In this document: piece by piece, positions 51,427 to 61,397 of the stretch | How positions within the stretch are numbered: position 1 is the first letter of the stretch | How the letters are laid out: the number at the start of each line of letters is the position of its first letter | Assembly: GCA_027493945.1 (NCBI GenBank) | Contig: JAOSJU010000001.1 | Span: 434,001 to 498,000 of the forward strand | Length of the DNA: 64,000 bases | DNA from: Burkholderiaceae bacterium | GTDB lineage: Bacteria; Pseudomonadota; Gammaproteobacteria; Burkholderiales; Burkholderiaceae_E | Direction of reading: 5' to 3' | The notes under the pieces: generated by a model | Databases searched by the model: none | Told to the model about the DNA's origin: nothing | Seen by the model: only the letters and a program-made list of their open reading frames with translations | Made by a program: the position numbers and the translations under genes

Positions 51427-51470
51427 TTCAATGCACCACCCTCTCAAACGTGAACCGCCCATCCACGAAA
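51427..51470 (-). pseudogene. Remnant of a clpB 3' end
   Basis: On the minus strand this encodes [13 protein letters not shown] followed by TGA, close to the C-terminus of the intact ClpB encoded at 56058-58670 ([13 protein letters not shown]). Nothing else of clpB is visible. It abuts directly on a fragment of a GT2 gene in the opposite orientation. The surrounding 51132-51644 stretch shows no intact gene. Confidence 0.75.
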
Positions 51471-51529
51471 GGCTGGAACAGAAGCGGTTCGCGTATCTTG
51501 CGCAGGGTCGCAATCGGTCAGCACGATGA
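51471..51529 (+). pseudogene. Remnant of a GT2 glycosyltransferase 3' end
   Basis: Encodes RLEQKRFAYLAQGRNRSAR, matching the last residues of the GT2 protein encoded at 47277-48269 (RLEQKRFAYLAQGGDRAAR), with the same ATGA overlap into a truncated MTED... frame at 51526. A second gtrA gene follows downstream in the same relation as at the first copy. Confidence 0.8.
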
Positions 51530-51644
51530 CCGAAGACACGTTCCGCTACACCTGATCGAGCGCCATGCCCCCCGGTAGCCATATCCCCGATTTCGGTGCC
51601 GGTCGCGGATTCCATGAAACAGTGAGCCTGCACACCTTCCGGCG

Positions 51645-52106
51645 TCACTGCCCGAATACCACAAGGCGATAGCCGGCAAAGCTGGCCAGCATCGACACCG
51701 CGGTCGCCAGAATGATTGCCATCATGATCGAACCGAGCGGGCCAACGAGCAGCAGATAGACGCTGTAGTTGATCAGCGCGACAGTGAGCGCAACGCCTGC
51801 ATAACGAAGCAACTCCCGCGGTCTGCCCTGTTCGATACGATCGAAAGTCAGCCGCCGGTTGGCCGCCCAGGTGAAGAGGATCGCCAGCGTCAAACCGGGC
51901 ACCCGGGCGCCCTCGGGGCCCCACGCCAGCCCCGCCAGCCACATCGTGATCCCGGTATCGACGAGAAATCCGCCCGCTCCTACTACCGCGAACCAGCCGA
52001 ATTGCCTGATTATCCGGGCCACCAGACTGATCCTCAAATAGTGGCGAAGGGATCTGATCAAAGAGACTGATTGCCCGAGATGGTAACCGGGCAGGATTCT
52101 CCGCAA
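51645..52106 (-). CDS. GtrA family membrane protein 2
   Basis: About 153 residues, four helices. The GtrA start is IIRQFGWFAVVGAGGFLVDT, then VPGLTLAILFTWAANRRLTF and ATAVSMLASFAGYRLVVFG. The N-terminal extension before LVARIIRQ is longer than usual and may not be translated. It faces the GT2 remnant at 51471, repeating the GT2-gtrA convergent arrangement of 47277-48802. Confidence 0.82.
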   Translation of the reverse strand: MRRILPGYHLGQSVSLIRSLRHYLRISLVARIIRQFGWFAVVGAGGFLVDTGITMWLAGLAWGPEGARVPGLTLAILFTWAANRRLTFDRIEQGRPRELLRYAGVALTVALINYSVYLLLVGPLGSIMMAIILATAVSMLASFAGYRLVVFGQ

Positions 52107-52435
52107 TGTGATCGATGGCGCGCAGGCACGCGACGTATTCGGCCTCCGACCTCCCGGGCCCGATCAGTGTCCAGTGCTCGTGGAACATGAGGATCGAATC
52201 CGACAGTCCCAGGCGATGCGGCGAAGCGCCACCCGCCTCGATCACCTTCACGGCCCAGCGCTTGATGCCCGACCTGTACTTGCGCGTGCACACGTCGATG
52301 GCCGTGCGGTCGAGGTCGGGTATCGCAACGCGGGCGACGCGGTGTGCAGCCCGGATCGTGCCGAGACGGTGCTGCTGGTGGCTGATGAGGTGCGGGTGTG
52401 GCGAGGGGTCTGAAGCCGGGATCATTGCGCGATTG
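52107..52435. other. Region without a recognised gene
   Basis: About 330 bases upstream of gtrA 2 and the FitAB-type operon. On the minus strand there is an open frame from 52425 (MIPASDPSPHPHLISHQQH, later FHEHWTLIGPGRSEAEYVAC) whose composition looks protein-like, but I see no family motif and it runs into gtrA in another frame. It may be a decayed gene. Confidence 0.3.
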
Positions 52436-52458
52436 ATTGCATTATGCGAAAATGCAAT
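52436..52458. promoter_or_regulatory. Palindromic operator upstream of the FitAB-type operon
   Basis: ATTGCATT (52436-52443) and AATGCAAT (52451-52458) form an inverted repeat with a 7-base centre, about 29 bases upstream of the antitoxin ATG. FitA/VapB-type antitoxins bind such palindromes; the AT-rich composition also suggests a promoter. Confidence 0.6.
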
Positions 52459-52486
52459 TAATCAAGTCACAGTCGGGTTCTGCAAG

Positions 52487-52741
52487 ATGCCATCTGTCAC
52501 CATCCGGAATGTCCCCGATGAAGTGCATCGCGCCATCCGCGTGCGGGCCGCCCGACACGGCCGCAGCATCGAGGCCGAGATGCGCGACATTCTGGAGTCC
52601 GCCGTGAAGCCGCAGGGCCGGGTCAAGCTCGGTTCGATGCTGGCCGAAATCGGTCGCAAGGTGAAGCTGACCGAAGAAGAGTTCGCCATCTTCGAGAGCG
52701 TGCGCGACAGAACCCCGGCCCGTGCTGCGAGCTTTGAATGA
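52487..52741 (+). CDS. FitA/VapB-like ribbon-helix-helix antitoxin
   Basis: 84 residues. The RHH domain is SVTIRNVPDEVHRAIRVRAA, RHGRSIEAEMRDILESAV; the C-terminal part (LAEIGRKVKLTEEEFAIFES) binds the toxin. It overlaps the toxin start by 4 bases (ATGA). Confidence 0.92.
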   Translation: MPSVTIRNVPDEVHRAIRVRAARHGRSIEAEMRDILESAVKPQGRVKLGSMLAEIGRKVKLTEEEFAIFESVRDRTPARAASFE

Positions 52742-53157
52742 TCCTGCTCGATACCAACGTGGTCTCGGAGCCGCTGCGACCAGCGCCCGAGGTTCGCGTC
52801 ATCGAGTGGATCGACGCACAACCTCTGGAAACGCTCTACCTGTCTGCAATGACCGTGGCCGAACTGCGCGCCGGCGTGGCGCTGCTGCCGGCGGGCAGGC
52901 GCCGGAACAACCTGCATGAGTATCTGGAGAAGCGCGTGCTGCCCTCGTTCGCCGGTCGCGTGCTGCCGTTCGACCTGGCCTGCACGAGCGCCTATGCCGA
53001 GCTGCTGGCGACGGTTCGCAAGGCCGGCAGCGGCATCGAAACGGCCGATGCCTGCATTGCAGCAGTCGCCATTGCCAACGGATTTACCGTTGCCACGCGC
53101 GACGCAAGCCCCTTCCGGGCCGCCGGCCTGACCGTTATCGACCCTTGGAAGGTGTAA
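52738..53157 (+). CDS. FitB/VapC-like PIN-domain toxin (intact)
   Basis: 139 residues. The acidic residues are in MILLDTNVVSEPLRP, MTVAELRAGVALL, SGIETADACIAAVAIANG and TRDASPF; the family ending GLTVIDPWKV is complete. It is translationally coupled to the antitoxin. Confidence 0.93.
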   Translation: MILLDTNVVSEPLRPAPEVRVIEWIDAQPLETLYLSAMTVAELRAGVALLPAGRRRNNLHEYLEKRVLPSFAGRVLPFDLACTSAYAELLATVRKAGSGIETADACIAAVAIANGFTVATRDASPFRAAGLTVIDPWKV

Positions 53158-53314
53158 GGCAACTGCCGACAAGGCAGCAGGCCGGCATTCCCGTCATCGA
53201 CGGCGGGAACCTTTCCATGGTGCCCTCCGGTTGGCGGTGTCGTTGGGGCGAGTATCGTGGCGCGGACGGTTGGCAAGCATTGCTGCGGCGCGACCGCCGG
53301 CCTACCTCCTTCGG

Positions 53315-53554
53315 CTGAATGACGCGTTCGAGACCCGAACGTCGGAGTTGGTGAAACGCGCAGCCAGCCAGGGGCCGCAGGAGATCACCCTGCACGGCCG
53401 CCCGGTGGCCGTCGTGCTTTCGCGCGAAGACTTCGAACGCCTGACCGGCAACGCCCGATCACTGGTCGACTTCATGCGCGAGTCGCCGCTCCACGGACTC
53501 GACGAACTCGAATTCCCGCGCGATCGCAGCCCCGCTCGCGAGGTTGTGTTGTGA
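53315..53554 (+). CDS. Phd/YefM-type antitoxin, degraded or frame-broken at its N-terminus
   Basis: The body is clear: TSELVKRAASQGPQEITLHG, RPVAVVLSREDFERLTGNA and SLVDFMRESPLHGLDELEF. The first about 15 residues (family pattern of the type MxxWQLQEAKARLSEL) are not seen in frame; the sequence before TSELV reads NDAFETR. An ATG in another frame near 53321 suggests a frame break at the 5' end. The open frame itself reaches back to 53231. The toxin gene follows with a GTG overlapping the TGA stop. Confidence 0.72.
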   Translation: MNDAFETRTSELVKRAASQGPQEITLHGRPVAVVLSREDFERLTGNARSLVDFMRESPLHGLDELEFPRDRSPAREVVL

Positions 53555-53856
53555 GCTACCTGCGTCTGCTCGCCACTACCAAACGCCCGCTTCCGGCTGT
53601 CGACCGCCTGCTCGCGGCCACCGCATCGAGCCACGATCTCGTGATGGTCACACGCAATGCGCGCGATTTCGCGGGACTTGGCATTTCGGTGATCGACCCG
53701 TGGGTCGCCGAAGGGCCGATGCCGGGGCCGCGGCATCGGGTGCAGGAACCAGCGCACGGCGTTTCACCCGCGCTGCGGCGGCGGCGCCGCCAGTTCGTCA
53801 CGACCGAAACTCGCGGGCAACTTCTCTCGCTCTCGGCCTGGCGGGCTTTCTCGTAG
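53551..53856 (+). pseudogene. VapC-like toxin remnant with large in-frame deletion
   Basis: Begins GTG AGC TAC CTG (VSYL), the usual opening of this PIN family, but instead of the LDTNV segment it continues RLLATTKRPLPAVDRLLAAT and VTRNARDFAGLGISVIDPW, which is the C-terminal third. About 90 residues holding most of the catalytic acids are missing. The frame then continues into non-family sequence to 53856. Confidence 0.78.
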
Positions 53857-53987
53857 CGGGCGCCCTTTCAGCCGTCCGGTACGCGTAGCCGGTACGAATC
53901 GACCGCTGACTCCCGGATGCGCCGATGACCGCCTTCGGTGAGCACGACTTCTACGTGCGGCCGACTGACCTTCGGAGATGAATCCAC

Positions 53988-54044
53988 CTTCAGGCCAATC
54001 CATCAGTCCGATTCCGACGTTGGCCAATCCCTGACAGCATGGGC
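53988..54044. repeat. Direct repeat flanking the RelE/XRE locus, left copy
   Basis: About 57 bases similar to 54724-54781, sharing GCC-A--CCATCAGTCC-ATTCCG-CGT and CC-TGACA-CATG-GC. The pair brackets the truncated RelE-type toxin and its XRE antitoxin (54096-54664), as expected if the module arrived or duplicated with its flank. The rest of 53857-54095 shows no gene. Confidence 0.65.
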
Positions 54045-54095
54045 TTTGCCGTGTGCCCAACTATTCTCTTGACAGAATAGTCCTCAGGAGGAATA

Positions 54096-54360
54096 ATGCC
54101 CAGCAAATGGGATGTGGAGTACACCGAGGAGCTTGGCGAGTGGTGGGCCGATCTGACAGAGACCCAACAGGAGTCTATCGACTCATCGGTTCGACTTCTG
54201 GAACAGAAGGGGCCGAATCTCGGGTTCCCTCACACCTCCGGGATCGAAGGGTCGAAGCACACGCACATGCGTGGGCTCCTTATTCAATGCGCCGATAGCC
54301 GACACGCTATACGACGCACACATCGAGACGTTGAGAAAGGAAGGGCACATCGATGGCTAA
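54096..54360 (+). pseudogene. RelE/Gp49-like toxin remnant with internal deletion
   Basis: The N-terminal part is normal for the family: MPSKWDVEYTEELGEWWADL, QESIDSSVRLLEQKGPNLGF, GSKHTHMRGLLIQCA. It then jumps, out of frame, to ADTLYDAHIETLRKEGHIDG and TAA at 54358-54360, the usual C-terminus. About 30-40 residues (the ILYAFDP...LLIGGDK region) are lost and the frame is broken. The downstream XRE antitoxin starts inside the toxin's final codons, as in intact operons. Confidence 0.78.
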
Positions 54361-54664
54361 GAAGTTCAGCGAGTTGCGCGCCAGGATGTCGCCGGAGGCT
54401 CGAGCCCGCGCCGCCGCACGCGCCGAAGCCATGCTCGTGGAAATGCAACTCCGTGAGCTGCGCAAGGCCCGGAACGTGACGCAGGTCGAAGTCGCCAAGG
54501 CCATGAGCGTGGAGCAAGCCTCCGTCTCGAAGTTGGAGCGTCGCGACGACATGTACGTGAGCACGCTGCGCGAGTACGTCAAGGCGCTTGGCGGAGAGTT
54601 GAAACTGGTGGCGTCGTTCCCCGATGCCGACATTCAGGTGCACCCGTTTGAACCGGCTCGCTGA
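54353..54664 (+). CDS. XRE-family antitoxin (intact)
   Basis: 103 residues. The helix-turn-helix is in RKARNVTQVEVAKAMSVEQA, SVSKLERRDDMYVSTLREYV, with the family N-terminus [20 protein letters not shown]. It normally partners the RelE/Gp49-type toxin encoded just upstream, which is disrupted here, so this antitoxin is orphaned. Confidence 0.9.
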   Translation: MAKKFSELRARMSPEARARAAARAEAMLVEMQLRELRKARNVTQVEVAKAMSVEQASVSKLERRDDMYVSTLREYVKALGGELKLVASFPDADIQVHPFEPAR

Positions 54665-54723
54665 GCTACTCTTCCTCTAGCTCGAGTCCAGCGATCCGCA
54701 GGGCGGTTACCAAGCCGACTAGC

Positions 54724-54781
54724 CTCCAAGCCGAAGCCATCAGTCCAATTCCGTCGTGAGCCAGCCCATGACAACATGAGC
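54724..54781. repeat. Direct repeat flanking the RelE/XRE locus, right copy
   Basis: Partner of 53988-54044, same orientation. It lies in the 54665-54892 intergenic stretch, which otherwise holds only the candidate operator of the next locus. Confidence 0.65.
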
Positions 54782-54865
54782 GCCATGTTGCACCGAAGGC
54801 GCGGACTATTCACACCGGCGGAAGTGCTGATCGAGGGCTGAGATGCGTTTCGAGTGCTTCGATTA

Positions 54866-54905
54866 TTTCGAGTTCATGGTATGCTGTTCGTCATGAATAC
54901 GAAAC
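54866..54905. promoter_or_regulatory. Candidate operator of the antitoxin-PIN operon at 54893
   Basis: TTTCG and TTCATG on the left (54866-54878) mirror CATGAA and CGAAA complements on the right (54892-54904), an interrupted inverted repeat that overlaps the antitoxin start codon. Such overlap is consistent with autoregulation. No binding evidence can be seen from sequence alone. Confidence 0.4.
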
Positions 54906-55426
54906 GACCCTCGCACCGTTCCCGCAAAGCATCCGTTGCCGCGAGACACACACGGCTGTCGGTGTCGCGTGCAAGTGTCGAATCCGATACGAAACCTGAT
55001 ACAGCCATGACTTTCAAGCTGTCGTTCTCCGTGGAGCCTCTTCTTGCCATTGTCGAGCAGCATGTCACGGTCAGCGAGAAAGTTCGCCAGGCAATAGAAC
55101 GCGACTTTGCTGAAGCACTCGGCCATGCCGCTGTGCAGTTGCTCACTGATGCCAATTCAGAGGTAGCAACCGCGCACCCGTTGCCAGTTCGGGACTGCGA
55201 TCCGGTTCTTACGACCGAGCAGGCCGCACGCCTGGTTGGCGTCAGCCGCCCCTTCATGGCCAAGCTGATCGATTCCGGCGCTGTCGAGCTGCACCAGAAA
55301 GTAGGCAACCAGCGGCGCGTACGGCGCAGTGCCGTGGTGCGCTGGCAAGCGGCCGAGCGTTCGAGGCAGGCAAAGGCTCTCAAGAGACTGGCCACCGAAC
55401 TGGACGAGGAAATCTTTTCGTCGTGA
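54893..55426 (+). CDS. Antitoxin with excisionase-type HTH, partner of a PIN toxin
   Basis: 177 residues. The C-terminal half has a MerR/excisionase-like helix-turn-helix: VLTTEQAARLVGVSRPFMAK, LIDSGAVELHQKVGNQRRVR, RSAVVRWQAAERSRQAKAL. The N-terminal half (KLSFSVEPLLAIVEQHVTVS) is of unknown role. The ATG at 54893 is chosen over 54854. The stop overlaps the GTG of the PIN gene. This antitoxin type is typically paired with PIN-domain toxins, as here. Confidence 0.82.
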   Translation: MNTKRPSHRSRKASVAARHTRLSVSRASVESDTKPDTAMTFKLSFSVEPLLAIVEQHVTVSEKVRQAIERDFAEALGHAAVQLLTDANSEVATAHPLPVRDCDPVLTTEQAARLVGVSRPFMAKLIDSGAVELHQKVGNQRRVRRSAVVRWQAAERSRQAKALKRLATELDEEIFSS

Positions 55427-56037
55427 GGGTTCGGGTTGTCGCCGATGCCGACACTTTGTTCCCGGCCGCAACCAGAGGGCTGCTGATCTACCTCGACTAC
55501 CACGACCTGATCAGACTGCACTGGTCCCCACTGATACTGGGCGAACTCAGACGTGCCCTGATCGAGACGGGGCGAAAGAAAACGCTCGCCGACGCAAAGA
55601 CGCATGAGGAGCGCATGCGTGATGCGCTACCGAATGCGCTGATTGCCGTGGAAGACGTGCAGACCCGATTTCAGGCCGTTGCTGCGGCCGTCAGGTCGGT
55701 GAAGGACGTCCACGTTGCTGCCTGTGCCTATCATCTGGTGGCCGCCGGTGTCTATCCGGAGACCGAGACGGTCACACTGGTGACGCGCAACACGAAAGAC
55801 TTCAGAAGGACAGCGCTGGCAAGATTGGGCATCGCCCTGCTCGCACCAGACGAGTTTCTCGCCGGATTGCTGGAGGCAAAGCCACGCGAGTTCATGTCGG
55901 CTTTTCGCCAGTTCCGCACGGACTTGGCCTCAAGGCCAGAGCCACGGGTCTTGCTGGACCGCCTCAAAGAAGATGGGCAGGTGCGAACTGCACACCGGCT
56001 GGTTGAATTCCAGCAGAAGGGAGGAGTAGAGCTCTAG
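55423..56037 (+). CDS. PIN-domain toxin of the excisionase-type antitoxin pair (intact)
   Basis: 204 residues from a GTG at 55423. PIN features: VVADADTLFPAATRGLLIYL (first Asp), HWSPLILGELRRALIETGRK (Glu), KDVHVAACAYHLVAAG (Asp) and TLVTRNTKDFRRTALARLGI. The C-terminal about 60 residues (FMSAFRQFRTDLASRPEPRV) form a helical extension seen in this larger PIN class. It is 20 bases from the clpB stop, convergent. Confidence 0.82.
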   Translation: MRVRVVADADTLFPAATRGLLIYLDYHDLIRLHWSPLILGELRRALIETGRKKTLADAKTHEERMRDALPNALIAVEDVQTRFQAVAAAVRSVKDVHVAACAYHLVAAGVYPETETVTLVTRNTKDFRRTALARLGIALLAPDEFLAGLLEAKPREFMSAFRQFRTDLASRPEPRVLLDRLKEDGQVRTAHRLVEFQQKGGVEL

Positions 56038-56057
56038 ATTCCTCCCGCCCGCGGCTC

Positions 56058-58670
<2,613 letters not shown>

Positions 58671-58720
58671 GGGCTCTCCCCGAATGACTGACGCGGGGCT
58701 GGCCCGCTCGACTGGCAGGG

Positions 58721-58749
58721 ATCTGCGGGCGCGATTGGGGGTTTTCAAG
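58721..58749 (-). promoter_or_regulatory. Candidate sigma-32 (heat-shock) promoter of clpB
   Basis: On the minus strand CTTGAAA (58749-58743) matches the sigma-32 -35 element. After 13 bases comes CCCGCAGAT (58729-58721), a fair match to CCCCATNT. It lies about 50 bases upstream of the clpB start. Heat-shock control of clpB is the rule in proteobacteria. Confidence 0.55.
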
Positions 58750-58890
58750 GGCAGGCGGTGCCATCGTCCACACGGTCGATGTCGTCTGCACGGCCGATTG
58801 TGCGGGTCTTCACGAATTCGTAAGGTTCAGTCCCCCGCGGATCGTCACGACGCGGCGCACTTGAAATGCCGTATCCAAGCGGCTACAATC

Positions 58891-59187
58891 GTGCCTGAAA
58901 TCGAGGTTTGCAAGACCGCGACATTTGCAGCATGGCTCGATGGCCTGCGCGATATGCGCGGCCGAGCCGTTGTGCAGGCGCGGATCGAACGTTTGCTCGC
59001 GGGCAACGCCGGCGATGTCAAGCCCATCGGAGAGGGCGTTTCGGAACTGCGAATCGATTTCGGGCCGGGCTACCGGGTGTACTTCGTCCGGCAAACGAAT
59101 CGCACCGTCATTCTTCTTGCAGGTGGCGACAAACAAAGCCAGTCGGCGGACATTCGTCTGGCGCGACGGTTGGCGCGGGAGGCATAG
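58891..59187 (+). CDS. HigB/RelE-like addiction-module toxin (intact)
   Basis: 98 residues from GTG 58891: MPEIEVCKTATFAAWLDGLR, RIERLLAGNAGDVKPIGEGV, SELRIDFGPGYRVYFVRQTN and VILLAGGDKQSQSADIRLAR. This is the full-length form of the toxin that survives only as a remnant at 23290-23420. A GTG start without a strong ribosome-binding site fits low toxin translation. The antitoxin follows after 7 bases. Confidence 0.88.
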   Translation: MPEIEVCKTATFAAWLDGLRDMRGRAVVQARIERLLAGNAGDVKPIGEGVSELRIDFGPGYRVYFVRQTNRTVILLAGGDKQSQSADIRLARRLAREA

Positions 59188-59194
59188 GAGCCAA

Positions 59195-59500
59195 ATGGGG
59201 AAGACGTCCACGACGCGGTACGATGTGGCCGAGCATCTGCGAAGCACGGAAGAGATGGTCGCCTACCTCGAGGCCTGTCTCGACGAAGCCGAAGGCGACG
59301 GAGCATTCGTCGCCAAGGCCCTCGGTGACATCGCCCGCGCCCGAGGAATGGCACAGGTTGCGCGCGATGCAGGTTTGTCGCGGGAAAGCCTGTACAAGGC
59401 GCTCTCCGGCGAGCGCAATCCCGGCTTCGACACGGTCCTCAAGGTCGTCAAGGCGCTTGGACTGAGGTTTCATGCGGCCACGACCTCCGAACAAGGCTGA
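59195..59500 (+). CDS. HigA-like addiction-module antidote protein
   Basis: 101 residues: TRYDVAEHLRSTEEMVAYLE, ALGDIARARGMAQVARDAGL, SRESLYKALSGERNPGFDTV. It is paralogous to the orphan antidote at 23000-23287. The toxin-first order with a short gap is typical of higBA-type operons. The preceding sequence GGAG supplies a ribosome-binding site. Confidence 0.9.
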   Translation: MGKTSTTRYDVAEHLRSTEEMVAYLEACLDEAEGDGAFVAKALGDIARARGMAQVARDAGLSRESLYKALSGERNPGFDTVLKVVKALGLRFHAATTSEQG

Positions 59501-59501
59501 A

Positions 59502-60626
59502 ATGTCCCGACTCTTCGCCCCGCTGCAACTGCGCTCCCTCACCCTCCCCAACCGCATCGTCGTCTCGCCGATGTGCCAGTACTCCGCGGTCGAGGGCCGC
59601 GCGCAGCCCTGGCACACGGTGCACCTGGGATGCATGGCGCTGAGTGGCGCCGGGCTGGTGCTGATCGAGGCCACCGGCGTCGAGCCGGCGGGCCGGATCT
59701 CGCCCGGCTGCCTGGGCCTGTACGACGACGCGACCGAGGAGGCGTTGGCCGGGGTGCTGCGCACGGTGCGCAGCGTGAGCGGGGCGGCAATCGGCATCCA
59801 GCTGGGCCACGCCGGCCGCAAGGCATCGACCGGGCGCCCCCGGGAGGGCGGCGGCGCGCAGATTCCCGCCGATGCCGGCGGCTGGACTCCGGTGGCGCCC
59901 AGCGCGGTGCCGATGAACGACGCCGACGCGCCGCCGCATGCGCTCGGGCGCGATGAACTGCAGGCGCTGAAGGCGCGCTTCGTCGACGCGGTGCTGCGCG
60001 CCGATCGCCTCGGGCTCGATGCGATCGAGGTCCACGCCGCGCACGGCTACCTGCTGCACCAGTTCCTCGCGCCGATCGCCAACCGGCGCGAGGACGAATA
60101 CGGCGGTTCGCTGGAGAACCGCATGCGCTGGCCGCTGGAGGTAATCGCCGCGATGCGCGCCGCCTGGCCGGCGCACAAGCCGCTCGGCGTGCGCCTGTCG
60201 GCCACCGACTGGCTCACGCACCTGCCCGCCGCCGAGCGCTTCGACCTGCCCGATGCGATTGAGTTCTCGCGGCGCTGCGCCGCGCTCGGCGCCGACTGGA
60301 TCGACGCGTCGAGCGGCGGCATCTCGCCACAGCAGAAAGTGAAGGTCGGCCCGGGCTACCAGGTGCCGTTCGCCGAGGCGATCCGCGGCGAGACGAAGCT
60401 GCCGGTGATCGCGGTGGGCCTGATCACCGAGCCGCAACAGGCCGAGGACATCGTCGCTTCGGGCAAGGCCGACATGGTGGCGCTGGCACGCGGCATTCTC
60501 TACGACCCGCACTGGCCGTGGCACGCGGCGGCCGCGCTCGGCGCGAGCGTCGAGGCGCCGCGCCAGTACTGGCGCAGTCATCCGCGCGAGCATCCGCAAC
60601 TGTTCGGGCCCGCCGCGCGGAGTTAG
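59502..60626 (+). CDS. NADH:flavin oxidoreductase, old yellow enzyme family (NamA/YqjM-like)
   Basis: 374 residues, intact FMN-dependent TIM barrel. LRSLTLPNRIVVSPMCQYSA opens the barrel with the Cys typical of thermophilic-like/YqjM enzymes; IGIQLGHAGRKAS, EVHAAHGYLLHQFLAPIANR with the substrate-binding His pair, and REDEYGGSLENRMRWPLEVI follow. It would reduce activated C=C bonds with NAD(P)H. The ATG at 59502 is one base after the HigA-like stop; an in-frame upstream ATG lies inside that gene. Confidence 0.92.
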   Translation: MSRLFAPLQLRSLTLPNRIVVSPMCQYSAVEGRAQPWHTVHLGCMALSGAGLVLIEATGVEPAGRISPGCLGLYDDATEEALAGVLRTVRSVSGAAIGIQLGHAGRKASTGRPREGGGAQIPADAGGWTPVAPSAVPMNDADAPPHALGRDELQALKARFVDAVLRADRLGLDAIEVHAAHGYLLHQFLAPIANRREDEYGGSLENRMRWPLEVIAAMRAAWPAHKPLGVRLSATDWLTHLPAAERFDLPDAIEFSRRCAALGADWIDASSGGISPQQKVKVGPGYQVPFAEAIRGETKLPVIAVGLITEPQQAEDIVASGKADMVALARGILYDPHWPWHAAAALGASVEAPRQYWRSHPREHPQLFGPAARS

Positions 60627-60644
60627 TGTGAACGGGCGCTGACG

Positions 60645-61325
60645 ATGGGCGCGCACCGGGCGGTCGTCTTCGACCTCGACGGGCTGATGGTCGACACCGA
60701 GCGCATCGCGCTCGAATGCTGGATCGAGTCGGCCCGCACTTTCGGCTGGGAGATCACGCGCGAGACCTGCCTCGCGCTGGTGGGCATCGACAGCCGCGAG
60801 TCGCGCCAGGTGCTGCTCGACCGCATGGGCGGCAGCTTTCCGATGTCGGAGGTGTCGGCGCGCGGACGCGTGCGCTATCTCGAGCGGCTGCGCGGCGAAG
60901 GCGTGCAGGCGAAGCCGGGGCTGATCGAGCTGCTCGACTGGCTGGACGCGCGCGCGGTGCCGATGGCGGTGGCCACGCCGACCCAGCAGGAGTTGGCACT
61001 CGAGAAACTAGCGCTGGCCGGCCTGCGCGAGCGCTTCGAGACCATCGTCGGCGGCGACCAGGTACCGCGCGGCAAGCCGGCGCCCGACGTCTATCGCGAG
61101 GCGATTGCGCGCATCGGCGCGGAGCCCGCGCACTGCATCGCGCTGGAAGACTCCGAGATCGGGTTGCGTGCGGCGCACGCGGCGGGCGCGACCTGCATCG
61201 TGGTGCCCGACCTGCTGCCGCCCTCGCCCGAGTACGAGCCGCTCGCGCACGCGATCGTGCCCAGCCTGCGCGAGGCGCGCGAGTTGCTGGCCGCGATGCT
61301 CAGCGTGGGCGCCGCCCCGGCCTGA
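60645..61325 (+). CDS. HAD-superfamily hydrolase (phosphatase/phosphoglucomutase-like)
   Basis: 226 residues. The HAD motifs are VVFDLDGLMVDTERIALE (nucleophile and acid/base Asp), PMAVATPTQQELALEKL (motif II), VPRGKPAPDVYREAI (motif III Lys) and IALEDSEIGLRAAHAAG (motif IV). It has a subclass I cap domain. Substrate unknown. It lies downstream of the old yellow enzyme with an 18-base gap. Confidence 0.92.
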   Translation: MGAHRAVVFDLDGLMVDTERIALECWIESARTFGWEITRETCLALVGIDSRESRQVLLDRMGGSFPMSEVSARGRVRYLERLRGEGVQAKPGLIELLDWLDARAVPMAVATPTQQELALEKLALAGLRERFETIVGGDQVPRGKPAPDVYREAIARIGAEPAHCIALEDSEIGLRAAHAAGATCIVVPDLLPPSPEYEPLAHAIVPSLREARELLAAMLSVGAAPA

Positions 61326-61397
61326 ACGCCCGGAGGCGCACGCGACGCCCTTCCCGCTCGCGGGCAACGAGCGCCGCGGCACGGCCCGCAACTGCGC

